DNA of 64,000 nt from Kitasatospora purpeofusca (lineage in GTDB: Bacteria; Actinomycetota; Actinomycetes; Streptomycetales; Streptomycetaceae): positions 190,066 to 254,065 of the forward strand of contig NZ_JODS01000008.1 in NCBI RefSeq assembly GCF_000718025.1. The letters run 5' to 3'. The position numbers were made by a program, and so were the translations under genes. Under the pieces are notes generated by a model. The model saw only the letters and a program-made list of their open reading frames with translations, did no database searches and was not told where the DNA came from. How positions within the stretch are numbered: the stretch's first letter is position 1; every line of letters begins with the position of its first letter. Below are positions 27,178 to 35,192 of the stretch, one piece after another.

Positions 27178-28647
27178 TCAGCCCGTCGCGACCTCGTCCA
27201 GTACCGCCCGGAGCCGGTGCACGCCCTCCACCACCTGGGCGGAGTTCTCGGCGGCGGCGTAGCTGAGCCGCAGATTGGCGGCCGGCGGTTCGGCGGCGTG
27301 GTACGGCCGGCCGGGGGTCACCTGGACGCCGGCCCGCATGGCGGCGGCGGTGAGCACACCGTCGTCGACGCCCTCGGGGAGCCGCAGCCACAGGTGGTAG
27401 CCGCCGGGGCGGTAGCTGCCGAGCACACCCGGCAGCTCGCGGTGCAGGGCGGCGACGGCGGCGGTGCGGCGGTTGCGCAGCTCGGTGCCGAGCGTGCGCA
27501 GATGACGGGCCCAGCCCGGGTCGGCGACGAGTTCCAGCGTCGCCTCCTGGAGCGGCCGGGGCACGAAGAAGCTGTCCACCACCTGGGTGGCCCGCAGCCG
27601 GGCGAGCGCCGGGCCGCGCGCGGTGAGGGCGCCGACCCGCAGGTTGGGCGAGGCGGCCTTGGTGAGCGAACGCAGGTGCACCACCACCCCGTCGCGGTCG
27701 TCCGCGGCGAGCGGCCGGGGCAGGGCGGGGGCGTCCGCGTGCACCAGCAGTCGGGAGAAGTCGTCCTCGACGACGAAGGCCCCGGCGGCCCGGGCGATCC
27801 GGAGCACCTCGGCCCGGCGTTCGGGGGAGAGCACCGCGCCGGTCGGGTTCTGGAACAGCGGCTGGCAGACGAAGACCCGCGCCCTGGTGGCCTCGAAGGC
27901 CTCCGCCAGCAGGTCGGTGCGGACGCCGTCGGCGTCGACCGGCACCGGGACGGGCCGCAGCCCGGCCGCCCGGACGACCGCCAGGATGCCCGGGTAGGTC
28001 GGCGACTCCACCAGGACCGGGGCGCCGGGTGCGGCGAGGGAGCGCATCGCCACGGTGAGGCCGCTCTGCCCGCCGGAGGTGAGCAGGACGTCCCCGGTGG
28101 CGATCGGCCCGTCGTGGCCGCCGATGTCGCGGGCGAACCAGCCGCGCAGCTCGGTGAGGCCGTCGGTGGGCGGGCGCTCCCAGGCGCCGGGGCGGCGTCC
28201 GGCCCGGGCCAGGGCGGCGGCGAGCAGCCGCTCGGGCAGCAGGGAGGAGTGCGGGTAGCCGCTGTTGAGGTCGATGACGTCGGGCGGCGGCACGCGCAGG
28301 GTGGCGAACACCGGGGCGGCCAGCAGGTCGCGCGGTCCGGTCTCGCTGCTGAGGGCGATCTCCTGCCAGGAGAGGTCGCCGGGGCGGGCGGTACCGGCCG
28401 GGGCCCTGCGGGCGCCGGCCGCGGGGACGGTGGTGAAGGCCGCCGCGCGGAACACCCCGGCGCCCGGGCGGGAGATCACCAGGCCCTCGGCGGCGAGGAC
28501 GGCGATGGCGCGGGAGACCGTGCCCGGGCTGACCTGGTGGCGTTCCATCAGGGCCCGGCTCGACGGCAGCTTCCGCCCTTCCGGGTAGCGCTCGACTTCC
28601 CGTCGCAGACTGTCGGCGAGTTCGGTCACACTGCTACGCTCATTCAT
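27178..28647 (-). CDS. MocR-type PLP-dependent transcriptional regulator (GntR/aminotransferase fusion)
   Basis: A 489-residue protein: an N-terminal GntR winged helix (LPSSRALMERHQVSPGTVSRAIAVLAAEGLVISRPGAGVF) fused to a fold-type I aminotransferase domain with NPTGAVLSPERR, VEDDFSRLL and the PLP-lysine segment SLTKAASPNLRVG. MocR proteins sense PLP or amino compounds. The start codon (28647-28645) overlaps the ATG of the divergent EamA gene on the other strand, so the two probably share control sites inside their own 5' ends. Confidence 0.9.
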   Translation of the reverse strand: MNERSSVTELADSLRREVERYPEGRKLPSSRALMERHQVSPGTVSRAIAVLAAEGLVISRPGAGVFRAAAFTTVPAAGARRAPAGTARPGDLSWQEIALSSETGPRDLLAAPVFATLRVPPPDVIDLNSGYPHSSLLPERLLAAALARAGRRPGAWERPPTDGLTELRGWFARDIGGHDGPIATGDVLLTSGGQSGLTVAMRSLAAPGAPVLVESPTYPGILAVVRAAGLRPVPVPVDADGVRTDLLAEAFEATRARVFVCQPLFQNPTGAVLSPERRAEVLRIARAAGAFVVEDDFSRLLVHADAPALPRPLAADDRDGVVVHLRSLTKAASPNLRVGALTARGPALARLRATQVVDSFFVPRPLQEATLELVADPGWARHLRTLGTELRNRRTAAVAALHRELPGVLGSYRPGGYHLWLRLPEGVDDGVLTAAAMRAGVQVTPGRPYHAAEPPAANLRLSYAAAENSAQVVEGVHRLRAVLDEVATG

Positions 28648-28690
28648 GAGAGCACAAGATAGCGCTACCCTCGGTTCGGCGATAGCGGAC
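28633..28690. promoter_or_regulatory. Divergent MocR/EamA control region inside both 5' ends
   Basis: Direct repeats GATAGCG at 28658-28664 and 28681-28687, 23 bases apart, and a related GCTACGCT at 28633-28640, flank the overlapping ATGs. Repeats spaced about two helical turns are typical MocR targets. TACGCT (28635-28640) and, on the minus strand, TATCTT (28661-28656) could be -10 boxes. Inferred. Confidence 0.45.
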
Positions 28691-29689
28691 CGGCCCGCTA
28701 CGGCGCGGACGACGGCCCGGGCGACCACAGGGGCGACCGCAGACGCGACTGACGAGGCCCTGTCGACCGCGTCGGCCACGGCGACTCCGGCCGCCGCGCC
28801 GCCGAAGGCCGCACCCGGTACCGGCGGCTCCGCCGGTACCGCGCAGGCCGCCCTGGGTGTCCTCTGCTTCTCCTTCAGCTTCCCCGCCACCGCCTGGGCG
28901 CTGACCGGCTTCGGCCCCTGGAGCGCGACCGGCCTGCGCGGCCTGCTCGCCGGAGTGCTCGCCGCGCTCTGCCTGGCGGCGGCCCGCGTCCCGCTGCCCG
29001 AGCGCCGGCACTGGCCCGGCCTGTTGGTGGTCTCGGCGGGCTGCGTCCTCGGCTTCCCGCTGCTCACCACGCTGGCCCTGCGCACCTCCTCGACCGCGCA
29101 CTCGGCGGTCGTCATCGGGGTGCTGCCGCTGGCCACCGCGGCCGTCGCCGCGCTGCGGGCCGGACGCTCCGGCGCCCGGCCGTCCCGGCTGTTCTGGGGC
29201 GCGGCACTGGCCGGGGCGGTGGCCGTGCTCGGCTTCACCTTGCTGCAGAGCCACGGGCTGCCGGGCCTCGCCGACCTGTACCTGTTCGCGGCGCTGCTGA
29301 TCTGCGCGGCCGGGTACGCGGAGGGCGGGCGGATCTCCCGGGAACTGCCCGGCTGGCAGGTGATCGGCTGGGCGGTGGTCGCGGCGCTGCCGGTCACCGC
29401 GCTGACCACGGCGCTGGCGCTGCCCGCCGAGCCGGTGGAGCTCGGCGGGAAGGCACTGGCCGGGCTGGCGTACACGGCGGTGGTGTCGCAGTTCGGCGGG
29501 TTCGTGGTCTGGTACCGGGGGATGGCGGCGATCGGCGTGCCGAGGGCGAGTCAGCTCCAGCTGGCGCAGCCGCTGCTGACGCTGATCTGGTCGGTGCTGC
29601 TGCTGGGCGAGGTGCTGCCGGCCGCCGCGCCGGTGACGGCGGTGGTGGTGCTGCTCTGCATCGCGCTCACCCAGCGGGCACGGGCGTGA
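28646..29689 (+). CDS. EamA/DMT-family transporter
   Basis: A 347-residue protein. After about 65 residues of Ala/Thr-rich low-complexity sequence come ten hydrophobic helices in two EamA repeats (for example FPATAWALTGFGPWSATGLRGLLAGVLAAL, and SQLQLAQPLLTLIWSVLLLGEVL in the second half). DMT transporters export amino acids, vitamins or drugs. The ATG at 28646 overlaps the MocR ATG on the opposite strand (CATG 28645-28648); no other good in-frame start precedes the first helix. A TACGCT box 5 bases upstream fits a leaderless start. Probably controlled by the MocR neighbour. Confidence 0.82.
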   Translation: MRAQDSATLGSAIADRPATARTTARATTGATADATDEALSTASATATPAAAPPKAAPGTGGSAGTAQAALGVLCFSFSFPATAWALTGFGPWSATGLRGLLAGVLAALCLAAARVPLPERRHWPGLLVVSAGCVLGFPLLTTLALRTSSTAHSAVVIGVLPLATAAVAALRAGRSGARPSRLFWGAALAGAVAVLGFTLLQSHGLPGLADLYLFAALLICAAGYAEGGRISRELPGWQVIGWAVVAALPVTALTTALALPAEPVELGGKALAGLAYTAVVSQFGGFVVWYRGMAAIGVPRASQLQLAQPLLTLIWSVLLLGEVLPAAAPVTAVVVLLCIALTQRARA

Positions 29690-29693
29690 CACG

Positions 29694-29728
29694 TGGTGGT
29701 CCGGACCCGGGCGGGGTCCGGACCACCA
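29694..29728. terminator. 15-bp perfect hairpin, bidirectional terminator
   Basis: 29694-29708 pairs with 29714-29728 around a 5-nt loop, between the EamA stop and the convergent small membrane protein gene. Confidence 0.75.
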
Positions 29729-29740
29729 AGGTCGGCGGGA

Positions 29741-30214
29741 TCAGTGCCCGGCGGCGTCGGGCTTGTGGATGCACAACGCCCAGATGATGAAGACGTCCAG
29801 CGCGATCACCACGATGGACCAGCCCGGGTAGTACGGCATCGCCAGGAAGCTCTCGACGGCGCTCACCGCGGTGAGCGCGATACCGGCGTAGCGGGCCCAG
29901 GTGGCGCCCGTGAGGAGGAACGCGCCGACCAGCGCCACCAGCGCGCCGACGACGATGTGGATCCAGCCCCAGCCGGTGAGGTCGAACCGGAAGACGTAGC
30001 GGTCGGTGGTCAGGAAGACCTCGTCGTCGTGGACCGCCATGATGCCCCGCAGGACCTCCATGATGCCGTTGATCAGCATCAGGACACCCGCGAACACCAC
30101 GAAGCCGGGCGCCCAGTCGCGGAACCCGCCGTGCGACGTCGGCGGCGGTTGGCCCGTGCCCGAGCGCCAGGGCGGGGGCTGGTCGGGAGGCGTGGACGAC
30201 GTGCTGCTGCTCAT
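29741..30214 (-). CDS. Small four-helix membrane protein (DUF7144-type)
   Basis: A 157-residue protein: a Ser/Pro-rich N-terminus of about 30 residues, then four hydrophobic helices with FVVFAGVLMLINGIMEVLRGIMA, TGWGWIHIVVGALVALVGAFLLTGATWAR, SAVESFLAMPYYPGWSIVVIALDVFIIWALC. This pattern is common in Streptomyces and is annotated as DUF7144 or SPW-like; no function is known. The start at 30214 has GGAGGAATCC before it. Divergent from ctaD with a 211-base gap. Confidence 0.8.
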   Translation of the reverse strand: MSSSTSSTPPDQPPPWRSGTGQPPPTSHGGFRDWAPGFVVFAGVLMLINGIMEVLRGIMAVHDDEVFLTTDRYVFRFDLTGWGWIHIVVGALVALVGAFLLTGATWARYAGIALTAVSAVESFLAMPYYPGWSIVVIALDVFIIWALCIHKPDAAGH

Positions 30215-30425
30215 GGATTCCTCCAGGACCGGACGCCGGGGCCCGACAAGCGCCCCGGACAGGTGTGCGGAGTGACGTACGGACTTCGACCGTCCGACCC
30301 CGCCCGCCGCCCGGCAACCCGACCGCACCTGTTCGGGTGACCCGCCCCGCGCGCCCCCGGCCGCCCCGGCGGGCCGAGCGGTACTGCTGGTCCGACCCCT
30401 GCCCCGGACCTGGAAGGCGCGGCAC
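30215..30425. promoter_or_regulatory. Divergent intergenic region upstream of ctaD
   Basis: A 211-base gap between the divergent small membrane protein and ctaD genes. I see a weak hairpin CGGAC/GTCCG (about 30280-30296) and no convincing promoter boxes. Confidence 0.35.
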
Positions 30426-32144
30426 GTGACGCTTCTGCCGAAGGACCTCGTGGAGCAGCCCCCACGCCGTTCGCGCTCCCCGCGGCTGGAACGGCGCCGC
30501 GCCGCCGCCCGCCGCCGGCGCGGCCGGGCCCTGGTCGGCTGGCTGACCACCACCGACCACAAACGGATCGGCACCCTCTACCTCACCACCGCCTTCGCGT
30601 TCTTCCTGGTCGGCGGGCTGATGGCGATGCTGATGCGGATCGAGCTGGCCCGCCCCGGGCTGCAACTCCTCTCCAACGAGCAGTTCAACCAGCTCTTCAC
30701 CATGCACGGCACGATCATGCTGCTGATGTTCGCGACCCCGCTGTTCGCCGGGTTCGCCAACTGGATCATGCCGCTGCAGCTCGGCGCCCCCGACGTCGCC
30801 TTCCCCCGGCTGAACGCGCTCGCCTACTGGCTCTACCTGTTCGGCTCGCTGATCGCCGTCCTCGGCTTCCTCACCCCGGACGGCGCGGCCGACTTCGGCT
30901 GGTTCGCCTACGCGCCGCTCAACAGCGCCGAGCACAGCCCCGGCATCGGCGCGGACCTGTGGATCATGGGCCTGGCCTTCTCCGGCTTCGGCACCATCCT
31001 CGGCTCGGTCAACTTCGTCACCACGATCATCTGCTTCCGCGCACCCGGGATGACGATGTTCCGGATGCCGATCTTCGTCTGGAACATCCTGCTCACCGCC
31101 GTTCTGGTGCTCTTCGCCTTCCCGGTGCTGGCGGCCGCGCTGCTCTGCCTGGAGTCCGACCGGCGGTTCGGCTCGCACGCCTTCGACGCGGCCAACGGCG
31201 GGGCGCTGCTCTGGCAGCACCTGTTCTGGTTCTTCGGGCACCCGGAGGTCTACGTCATCGCGCTGCCGTTCTTCGGCATCGTCACCGAGATCATCCCGGT
31301 GTTCAGCCGCAAACCGGTCTTCGGCTACAGCGGCCTGATCGCCGCCACCATCGCCATCACCGGTCTGTCGATCACCGTCTGGGCGCACCACATGTTCGTC
31401 ACCGGACAGGTGCTGCTGCCGTTCTTCGCGGTCATGACGATGCTGATCGCGGTGCCCACCGGGGTGAAGTTCTTCAACTGGATCGGGACCATGTGGCGGG
31501 GCTCGCTCAGCTTCGAGGCCCCGATGCTGTGGACGGTCGGCTTCCTGGTCACCTTCCTCTTCGGCGGCCTCACCGGCGTGCTGCTGGCCGCGCCGCCGAT
31601 CGACTTCCACGTCTCCGACTCGTACTTCGTCGTCGCGCACTTCCACTACGTGGTGTTCGGGACGGTGGTCTTCGCGATGTTCGCCGGCTTCCACTTCTGG
31701 TGGCCCAAGTTCAACGGCCGGATGCTCGACGAGCGGCTCGGACGGATCCACTTCTGGACCCTCTTCGTCGGCTTCCACAGCACCTTCCTGGTCCAGCACT
31801 GGCTCGGCGCCGAAGGCATGCCCCGCCGCTACGCCGACTACCTCGCCTCCGACGGCTTCACCACCCTCAACACCGTCTCCAGCATCGGCTCCTTCCTGCT
31901 CGGCATCTCCACCCTGCCGTTCCTGTACAACGTCTGGCACACCGCCCGCTACGGGCAGCGGGTCACCGCCGACGACCCGTGGGGCTACGGCCGCTCGCTG
32001 GAATGGGCCACCTCCTGCCCGCCGCCCCGGCACAACTTCACCACCCTGCCCCGGATCCGCTCCGAATCGCCCGCCTTCGACCTCCACCACCCCGAGATCG
32101 CCGCACTCGACCGGCAGCGGAACGTCCGCGAACCACAGCGCTGA
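30426..32144 (+). CDS. ctaD: Cytochrome c oxidase subunit I (aa3-type), solitary copy
   Basis: A 572-residue protein with 12 hydrophobic helices. The haem a and a3/CuB histidines lie in FTMHGTIMLLMF, FWFFGHPEVYV (with the His-Tyr pair HPEVY), WAHHMFVTG and YFVVAHFHYVV, so all catalytic ligands are present. An Arg-rich N-terminus (RRSRSPRLERRRAAARRRRGR) precedes TTTDHKRIG. The GTG at 30426 is the start. No ctaC, ctaE or ctaF lies near, so this is probably a second, stand-alone ctaD paralogue rather than the main oxidase locus. Confidence 0.92.
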   Translation: MTLLPKDLVEQPPRRSRSPRLERRRAAARRRRGRALVGWLTTTDHKRIGTLYLTTAFAFFLVGGLMAMLMRIELARPGLQLLSNEQFNQLFTMHGTIMLLMFATPLFAGFANWIMPLQLGAPDVAFPRLNALAYWLYLFGSLIAVLGFLTPDGAADFGWFAYAPLNSAEHSPGIGADLWIMGLAFSGFGTILGSVNFVTTIICFRAPGMTMFRMPIFVWNILLTAVLVLFAFPVLAAALLCLESDRRFGSHAFDAANGGALLWQHLFWFFGHPEVYVIALPFFGIVTEIIPVFSRKPVFGYSGLIAATIAITGLSITVWAHHMFVTGQVLLPFFAVMTMLIAVPTGVKFFNWIGTMWRGSLSFEAPMLWTVGFLVTFLFGGLTGVLLAAPPIDFHVSDSYFVVAHFHYVVFGTVVFAMFAGFHFWWPKFNGRMLDERLGRIHFWTLFVGFHSTFLVQHWLGAEGMPRRYADYLASDGFTTLNTVSSIGSFLLGISTLPFLYNVWHTARYGQRVTADDPWGYGRSLEWATSCPPPRHNFTTLPRIRSESPAFDLHHPEIAALDRQRNVREPQR

Positions 32145-32180
32145 TTCCGGGCCCCGCGCCCTCTCGTTAGGATGACCGGC

Positions 32181-32621
32181 ATGGCAGAGGACACCGCGGA
32201 CACCGCAGAGGACACCAACGCCCCGGTGGCCGGCGACCCGCGGGCCCGGCGGCGCGGCCAGGGCGAACTGGAGGCCCAGGTACTGGCGGTGCTCCAGCAC
32301 GCCCCCGGCCCCGCCACCGCCGGCTGGGTCCAGGAACGTCTCGACGGCGACCTCGCCTACACCACCGTGATGACGATCCTCTCCCGGCTGCACGCCAAGG
32401 GCGCCGTCAGCCGGACCCGCGCCGGCCGCTCCTACCTCTGGCAGGCCTCCTCGGACGCCGCCGGCCTCGCCGCCCTGCGGATGCGCCGCGTCCTGGACGG
32501 CGAACCCGATCGGGACGCCGTGCTCGCCAGCTTCGTCACCGCCCTGCTCCCGCACGACGAGGAACTGCTGCGCACCCTGCTCGACAGTGCCGTCGCCCCG
32601 GCCCCCGACCGCGAAGGCTGA
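32181..32621 (+). CDS. BlaI/MecI/CopY family transcriptional regulator
   Basis: A 146-residue repressor with the Penicillinase_R winged helix: GELEAQVLAVLQHAPGPATAGWVQERLDGDLAYTTVMTILSRLHAKGAVSRTRAGRSYLWQ. The ATG at 32181 is preferred over 32172 because TAGGAT (32168-32173) sits 7 bases before it as a -10 for a leaderless mRNA. It is followed 10 bases later by an M56 peptidase gene, the usual BlaI-BlaR partner arrangement. No beta-lactamase is present. Confidence 0.9.
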   Translation: MAEDTADTAEDTNAPVAGDPRARRRGQGELEAQVLAVLQHAPGPATAGWVQERLDGDLAYTTVMTILSRLHAKGAVSRTRAGRSYLWQASSDAAGLAALRMRRVLDGEPDRDAVLASFVTALLPHDEELLRTLLDSAVAPAPDREG

Positions 32622-32631
32622 CCTCCTCACC

Positions 32632-33582
32632 GTGGGTTTCTTCGTCTTCCTCCCGCTCGTCCTGCCGCTGACGGCGCTGCCGATCGCCCGTCTCACCGAG
32701 CAGCACCTCCACCCGCGCGGCGCCGCCCGGCTGCTCACCGGGTTCAGCATCGTGATGGCGCTGTGCAGCGCGGTCAGCCTCGGCCTGATCGGCGTCGTCG
32801 GCACCGCGCAGCTCCCCGGCAACCCGCTGCCCGACAGCTGGTCCGACCCCGAGGTCAGGGACGCCCTGCCGTACCACGAGACCGTCGGCACGGCGGCGCT
32901 GATCGTCCTCGCCGTCGTCCTGCTCGCGGTGGGCCGCACCCTGGTCCGGCACCTGCGGATCCGGGCCCGCGCCCGGCGCGCCCTCGGCCGCGCCCTGCCC
33001 GCCGCCTCCGACGTCGCCCTGCTGCCCGACCCGGCCCCGTACGCCTACGCGCTGCCCGGCTCGCCGCGCTCGCCCGGGCGGGTGGTCGTCTCCACCGGCA
33101 TGCTCGACGGCCTGGCCGAGGACGAGCGCGCGGCGCTGCTGGCGCACGAACGCGCCCACCTCACCCACCGGCACCACCGCCACCTGCTGGCCACCCAGCT
33201 GGCCGGCTGCGTCAACCCGTTCCTGCGGCCGCTCCAGCGGGCCGTCGCCTACAGCGCGGAGCGCTGGGCCGACGAGGAGTCCGCGCAGGCCGTCGGCGAC
33301 CGCCGGGTCACCGCCCGCGCCGTCGCCCGGGCCGCCCTCGCCTCGCGCACGGCCCCCGCCGCCTACACGGTGTTCCCCGCCTTCGCCGCCCCCGGCCCCG
33401 TCCCCCGCCGGGTCGCGGCCCTCCTCGGCCCCGTGCCCACCGCCCGCAACTGGCCCCCCGCCCGGACCCCCGCGGGCCTCGCCGCCCTGGTCGCCGCCCT
33501 CGGCACCGCCGCCTCCGCCCTCTCCGCCCTGAACGCCGCCGTCGCCCTCCTGCTCATCCTCAAGGCCGTCACCCCGCTCTGA
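32632..33582 (+). CDS. M56 family metallopeptidase (BlaR1/MecR1-like membrane protease)
   Basis: A 316-residue protein with three or four N-terminal membrane helices, a zinc motif HERAH (H172, E173, H176) in AALLAHERAHLTHRHHR, and AERWADEESAQAVGDR, which supplies the third ligand. M56 proteases cleave or trigger removal of BlaI-type repressors after sensing a signal. There is no penicillin-binding sensor domain, so the ligand is unknown. The GTG start at 32632 follows the BlaI stop by 10 bases; the two are co-transcribed. Confidence 0.87.
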   Translation: MGFFVFLPLVLPLTALPIARLTEQHLHPRGAARLLTGFSIVMALCSAVSLGLIGVVGTAQLPGNPLPDSWSDPEVRDALPYHETVGTAALIVLAVVLLAVGRTLVRHLRIRARARRALGRALPAASDVALLPDPAPYAYALPGSPRSPGRVVVSTGMLDGLAEDERAALLAHERAHLTHRHHRHLLATQLAGCVNPFLRPLQRAVAYSAERWADEESAQAVGDRRVTARAVARAALASRTAPAAYTVFPAFAAPGPVPRRVAALLGPVPTARNWPPARTPAGLAALVAALGTAASALSALNAAVALLLILKAVTPL

Positions 33583-33624
33583 ACCCGGTGGCGGCCGGAC
33601 CGGCCCCCGGTCTACCGTCCGGCC

Positions 33625-33813
33625 ATGGCCAAACGTCGTTATGTGGCCCGGGGTGTCCCCGGCGGCTACCGGATATGGGACAACAAGGCCGGCCGCTGGT
33701 GGGGCGACCACTACGAGCTCTGCCCGGACGCGCTCCTCGCCGAGCTCAACGGCGGCGCCGACCCGGCCCGCCTCACCGCCCTGCTCAGGGAGCACCGCGC
33801 CCGGAAGCGCTGA
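33625..33813 (+). CDS. Small hypothetical protein, 62 residues
   Basis: Begins MAKRRYVARGVPGGYRIWDNKAGRWWGDHYELCPDALLAELNGG and ends with a basic helix. The pattern of short aromatic beta-strands (YRIWDNKAGRWWG) suggests a small compact fold. I do not recognise the family. It lies 42 bases after the M56 gene on the same strand with no hairpin in between. Confidence 0.6.
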   Translation: MAKRRYVARGVPGGYRIWDNKAGRWWGDHYELCPDALLAELNGGADPARLTALLREHRARKR

Positions 33814-33932
33814 CCGCCCCGTGCCCGCACCCCGAGTTCTCCCTGAGGTGCGGTCCCCGGGTGCGTAGACACGCAGCTCAGCGGGCATCGGGGTCGTAGG
33901 GGCCAGTCGTCGCGCGTGAGAGGGTGCCGGAC

Positions 33933-34334
33933 ATGAAGGTGATCGACTTCGTTCTCAACGTGATCTGGCTGATCTTCTGCGGTATCTGGATGGCGATCGG
34001 CTATGTGATCGCCGGCGTCATCTGCTGCATCCTGATCATCACCATCCCGTTCGGCATCGCGTCGTTCCGGCTGGCCGGGTTCGTGATCTGGCCGTTCGGG
34101 CGCAAGGCCGTGGAGCGGACGGACGCCGGGGCTCCGTCGTGCGTCGGGAATGTGATCTGGCTGGTGTGCGCGGGGTGGTGGCTGGCGCTGATGCATCTGA
34201 TCACCAGCATTCCGCTGTTCCTGTCGATCATCGGTATCCCGTTCGGGTGGGCCAATCTCAAGCTCATCCCGGTGTCGCTGACGCCGCTGGGGCGGGAGAT
34301 CGTGTCGACGGACGAGCCCTGGGGCGGGCGGTAG
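33933..34334 (+). CDS. YccF domain-containing inner membrane protein
   Basis: A 133-residue membrane protein with duplicated YccF units: NVIWLIFCGIWMAIGYVIAGVICCILIITIPFGIASFRLAGFVIWPFGR and NVIWLVCAGWWLALMHLITSIPLFLSIIGIPFGWANLKLIPVSLTPLGR. The repeated IPFG...PLG signature defines the family, whose function is unknown. ATG 33933 is chosen because GAGAGGG fits it; the GTG at 33924 is too close to that RBS. A terminator follows. Confidence 0.9.
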   Translation: MKVIDFVLNVIWLIFCGIWMAIGYVIAGVICCILIITIPFGIASFRLAGFVIWPFGRKAVERTDAGAPSCVGNVIWLVCAGWWLALMHLITSIPLFLSIIGIPFGWANLKLIPVSLTPLGREIVSTDEPWGGR

Positions 34335-34341
34335 GAACGGT

Positions 34342-34384
34342 CGAGGGAGGGCCGGCGGGAGTTCCCGCCGGCCCTCCCTCGTTT
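34342..34384 (+). terminator. Rho-independent terminator after yccF
   Basis: 34342-34359 pairs perfectly with 34364-34381 (18 bp) around a 4-nt loop AGTT and is followed by TTT. It also faces the convergent azoreductase gene. Confidence 0.8.
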
Positions 34385-34448
34385 CGGGCGCCGGGTTCGG
34401 ACCCCGGACTCGGGCGCCGGACTCGGGCCCAGGGCGGTGGCGCCGGGC

Positions 34449-35117
34449 TCAGGCGTCGGCGAGGGCGGTCAGGGTGGTGCGGGCGGTGCCGAGGGAGATG
34501 GTGGCGAGGTCGCGGTAGGGGGTGAGGGCGGGGATGTCGGCGGCGCGGGTGAGTTCGGCGTGGACGAAGCGGAGGTTGGCGTCCGGGACGCCGAGGTGCT
34601 CGGTGAACCAGGCGCGCAGGTACGGGGTCTGGAAGTCGAAGCGTTCGCGCGGGGTGCCGGGGCCGTAGCCGCCGCCGCGGGCGGTGACCACGACGACGCG
34701 GGTGGCGGTGAGGCGGCCGGTGTGGGCGCCGGGGAAGGTGATCCGGTCGATCCAGGCCTTGAGGGCGGCGGGGACGGTGAAGTTGTACATCGGGACGCCC
34801 AGCAGCAGGGTGTCCGCGGCGTGCAGCTCGGTGATCAGGGGGTGGGTGAGGAACCACTCGTGCTGTTCGTCGGGGGTGGCCGCGAGGGTGTGGACGTCGG
34901 GCAGCGGGACGGGGGCGGACCGGCGTTCGACGCGGATGCCGAGGGAGGCGTAGCCGGGGCCGACGAGCGGGACCGGGTCGGCGGCGAGGTCGCGGTGGCG
35001 GTAGTCGGCGTCCGGGTGGCGGGCCTGCCAGGCGCGGGCGAAGCGGGCGGTCAGGCGGCGGCTGACGGACCGGTCGAGCGGGCCGGCGCTGGAGTCGAGG
35101 TGGAGCAAGGCGGGCAT
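34449..35117 (-). CDS. FMN-dependent NADH:quinone oxidoreductase / azoreductase
   Basis: A 222-residue flavodoxin-fold protein starting MPALLHLDSSAGPLDRSVSRRL (FMN phosphate loop) with LLLGVPMYNFTVPAALKAWIDRITFPG, the AzoR signature, and VVVTARGGGYG for FMN binding. It reduces quinones or azo compounds with NADH. It diverges from an ECF sigma factor with a 75-base gap carrying a candidate ECF41 promoter, so it may belong to that regulon. Confidence 0.88.
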   Translation of the reverse strand: MPALLHLDSSAGPLDRSVSRRLTARFARAWQARHPDADYRHRDLAADPVPLVGPGYASLGIRVERRSAPVPLPDVHTLAATPDEQHEWFLTHPLITELHAADTLLLGVPMYNFTVPAALKAWIDRITFPGAHTGRLTATRVVVVTARGGGYGPGTPRERFDFQTPYLRAWFTEHLGVPDANLRFVHAELTRAADIPALTPYRDLATISLGTARTTLTALADA

Positions 35118-35129
35118 CGGAGGTCTCCT

Positions 35130-35156
35130 GGTCACCTTCGGGGAGCGGGCATCGTC
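35130..35156 (+). promoter_or_regulatory. Candidate ECF41-type promoter of the sigma gene
   Basis: GGTCACC (35130-35136), exactly 16 bases, then CGTC (35153-35156), pointing at the sigma factor start at 35193. From memory the ECF41 consensus is TGTCACA-N16-CGTC; five of seven -35 bases and all four -10 bases match with the exact spacing. ECF41 factors usually autoregulate. Confidence 0.55.
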
Positions 35157-35192
35157 AACCCCGTGACGAGGGCGCGGACGGAAAGGTGACCG

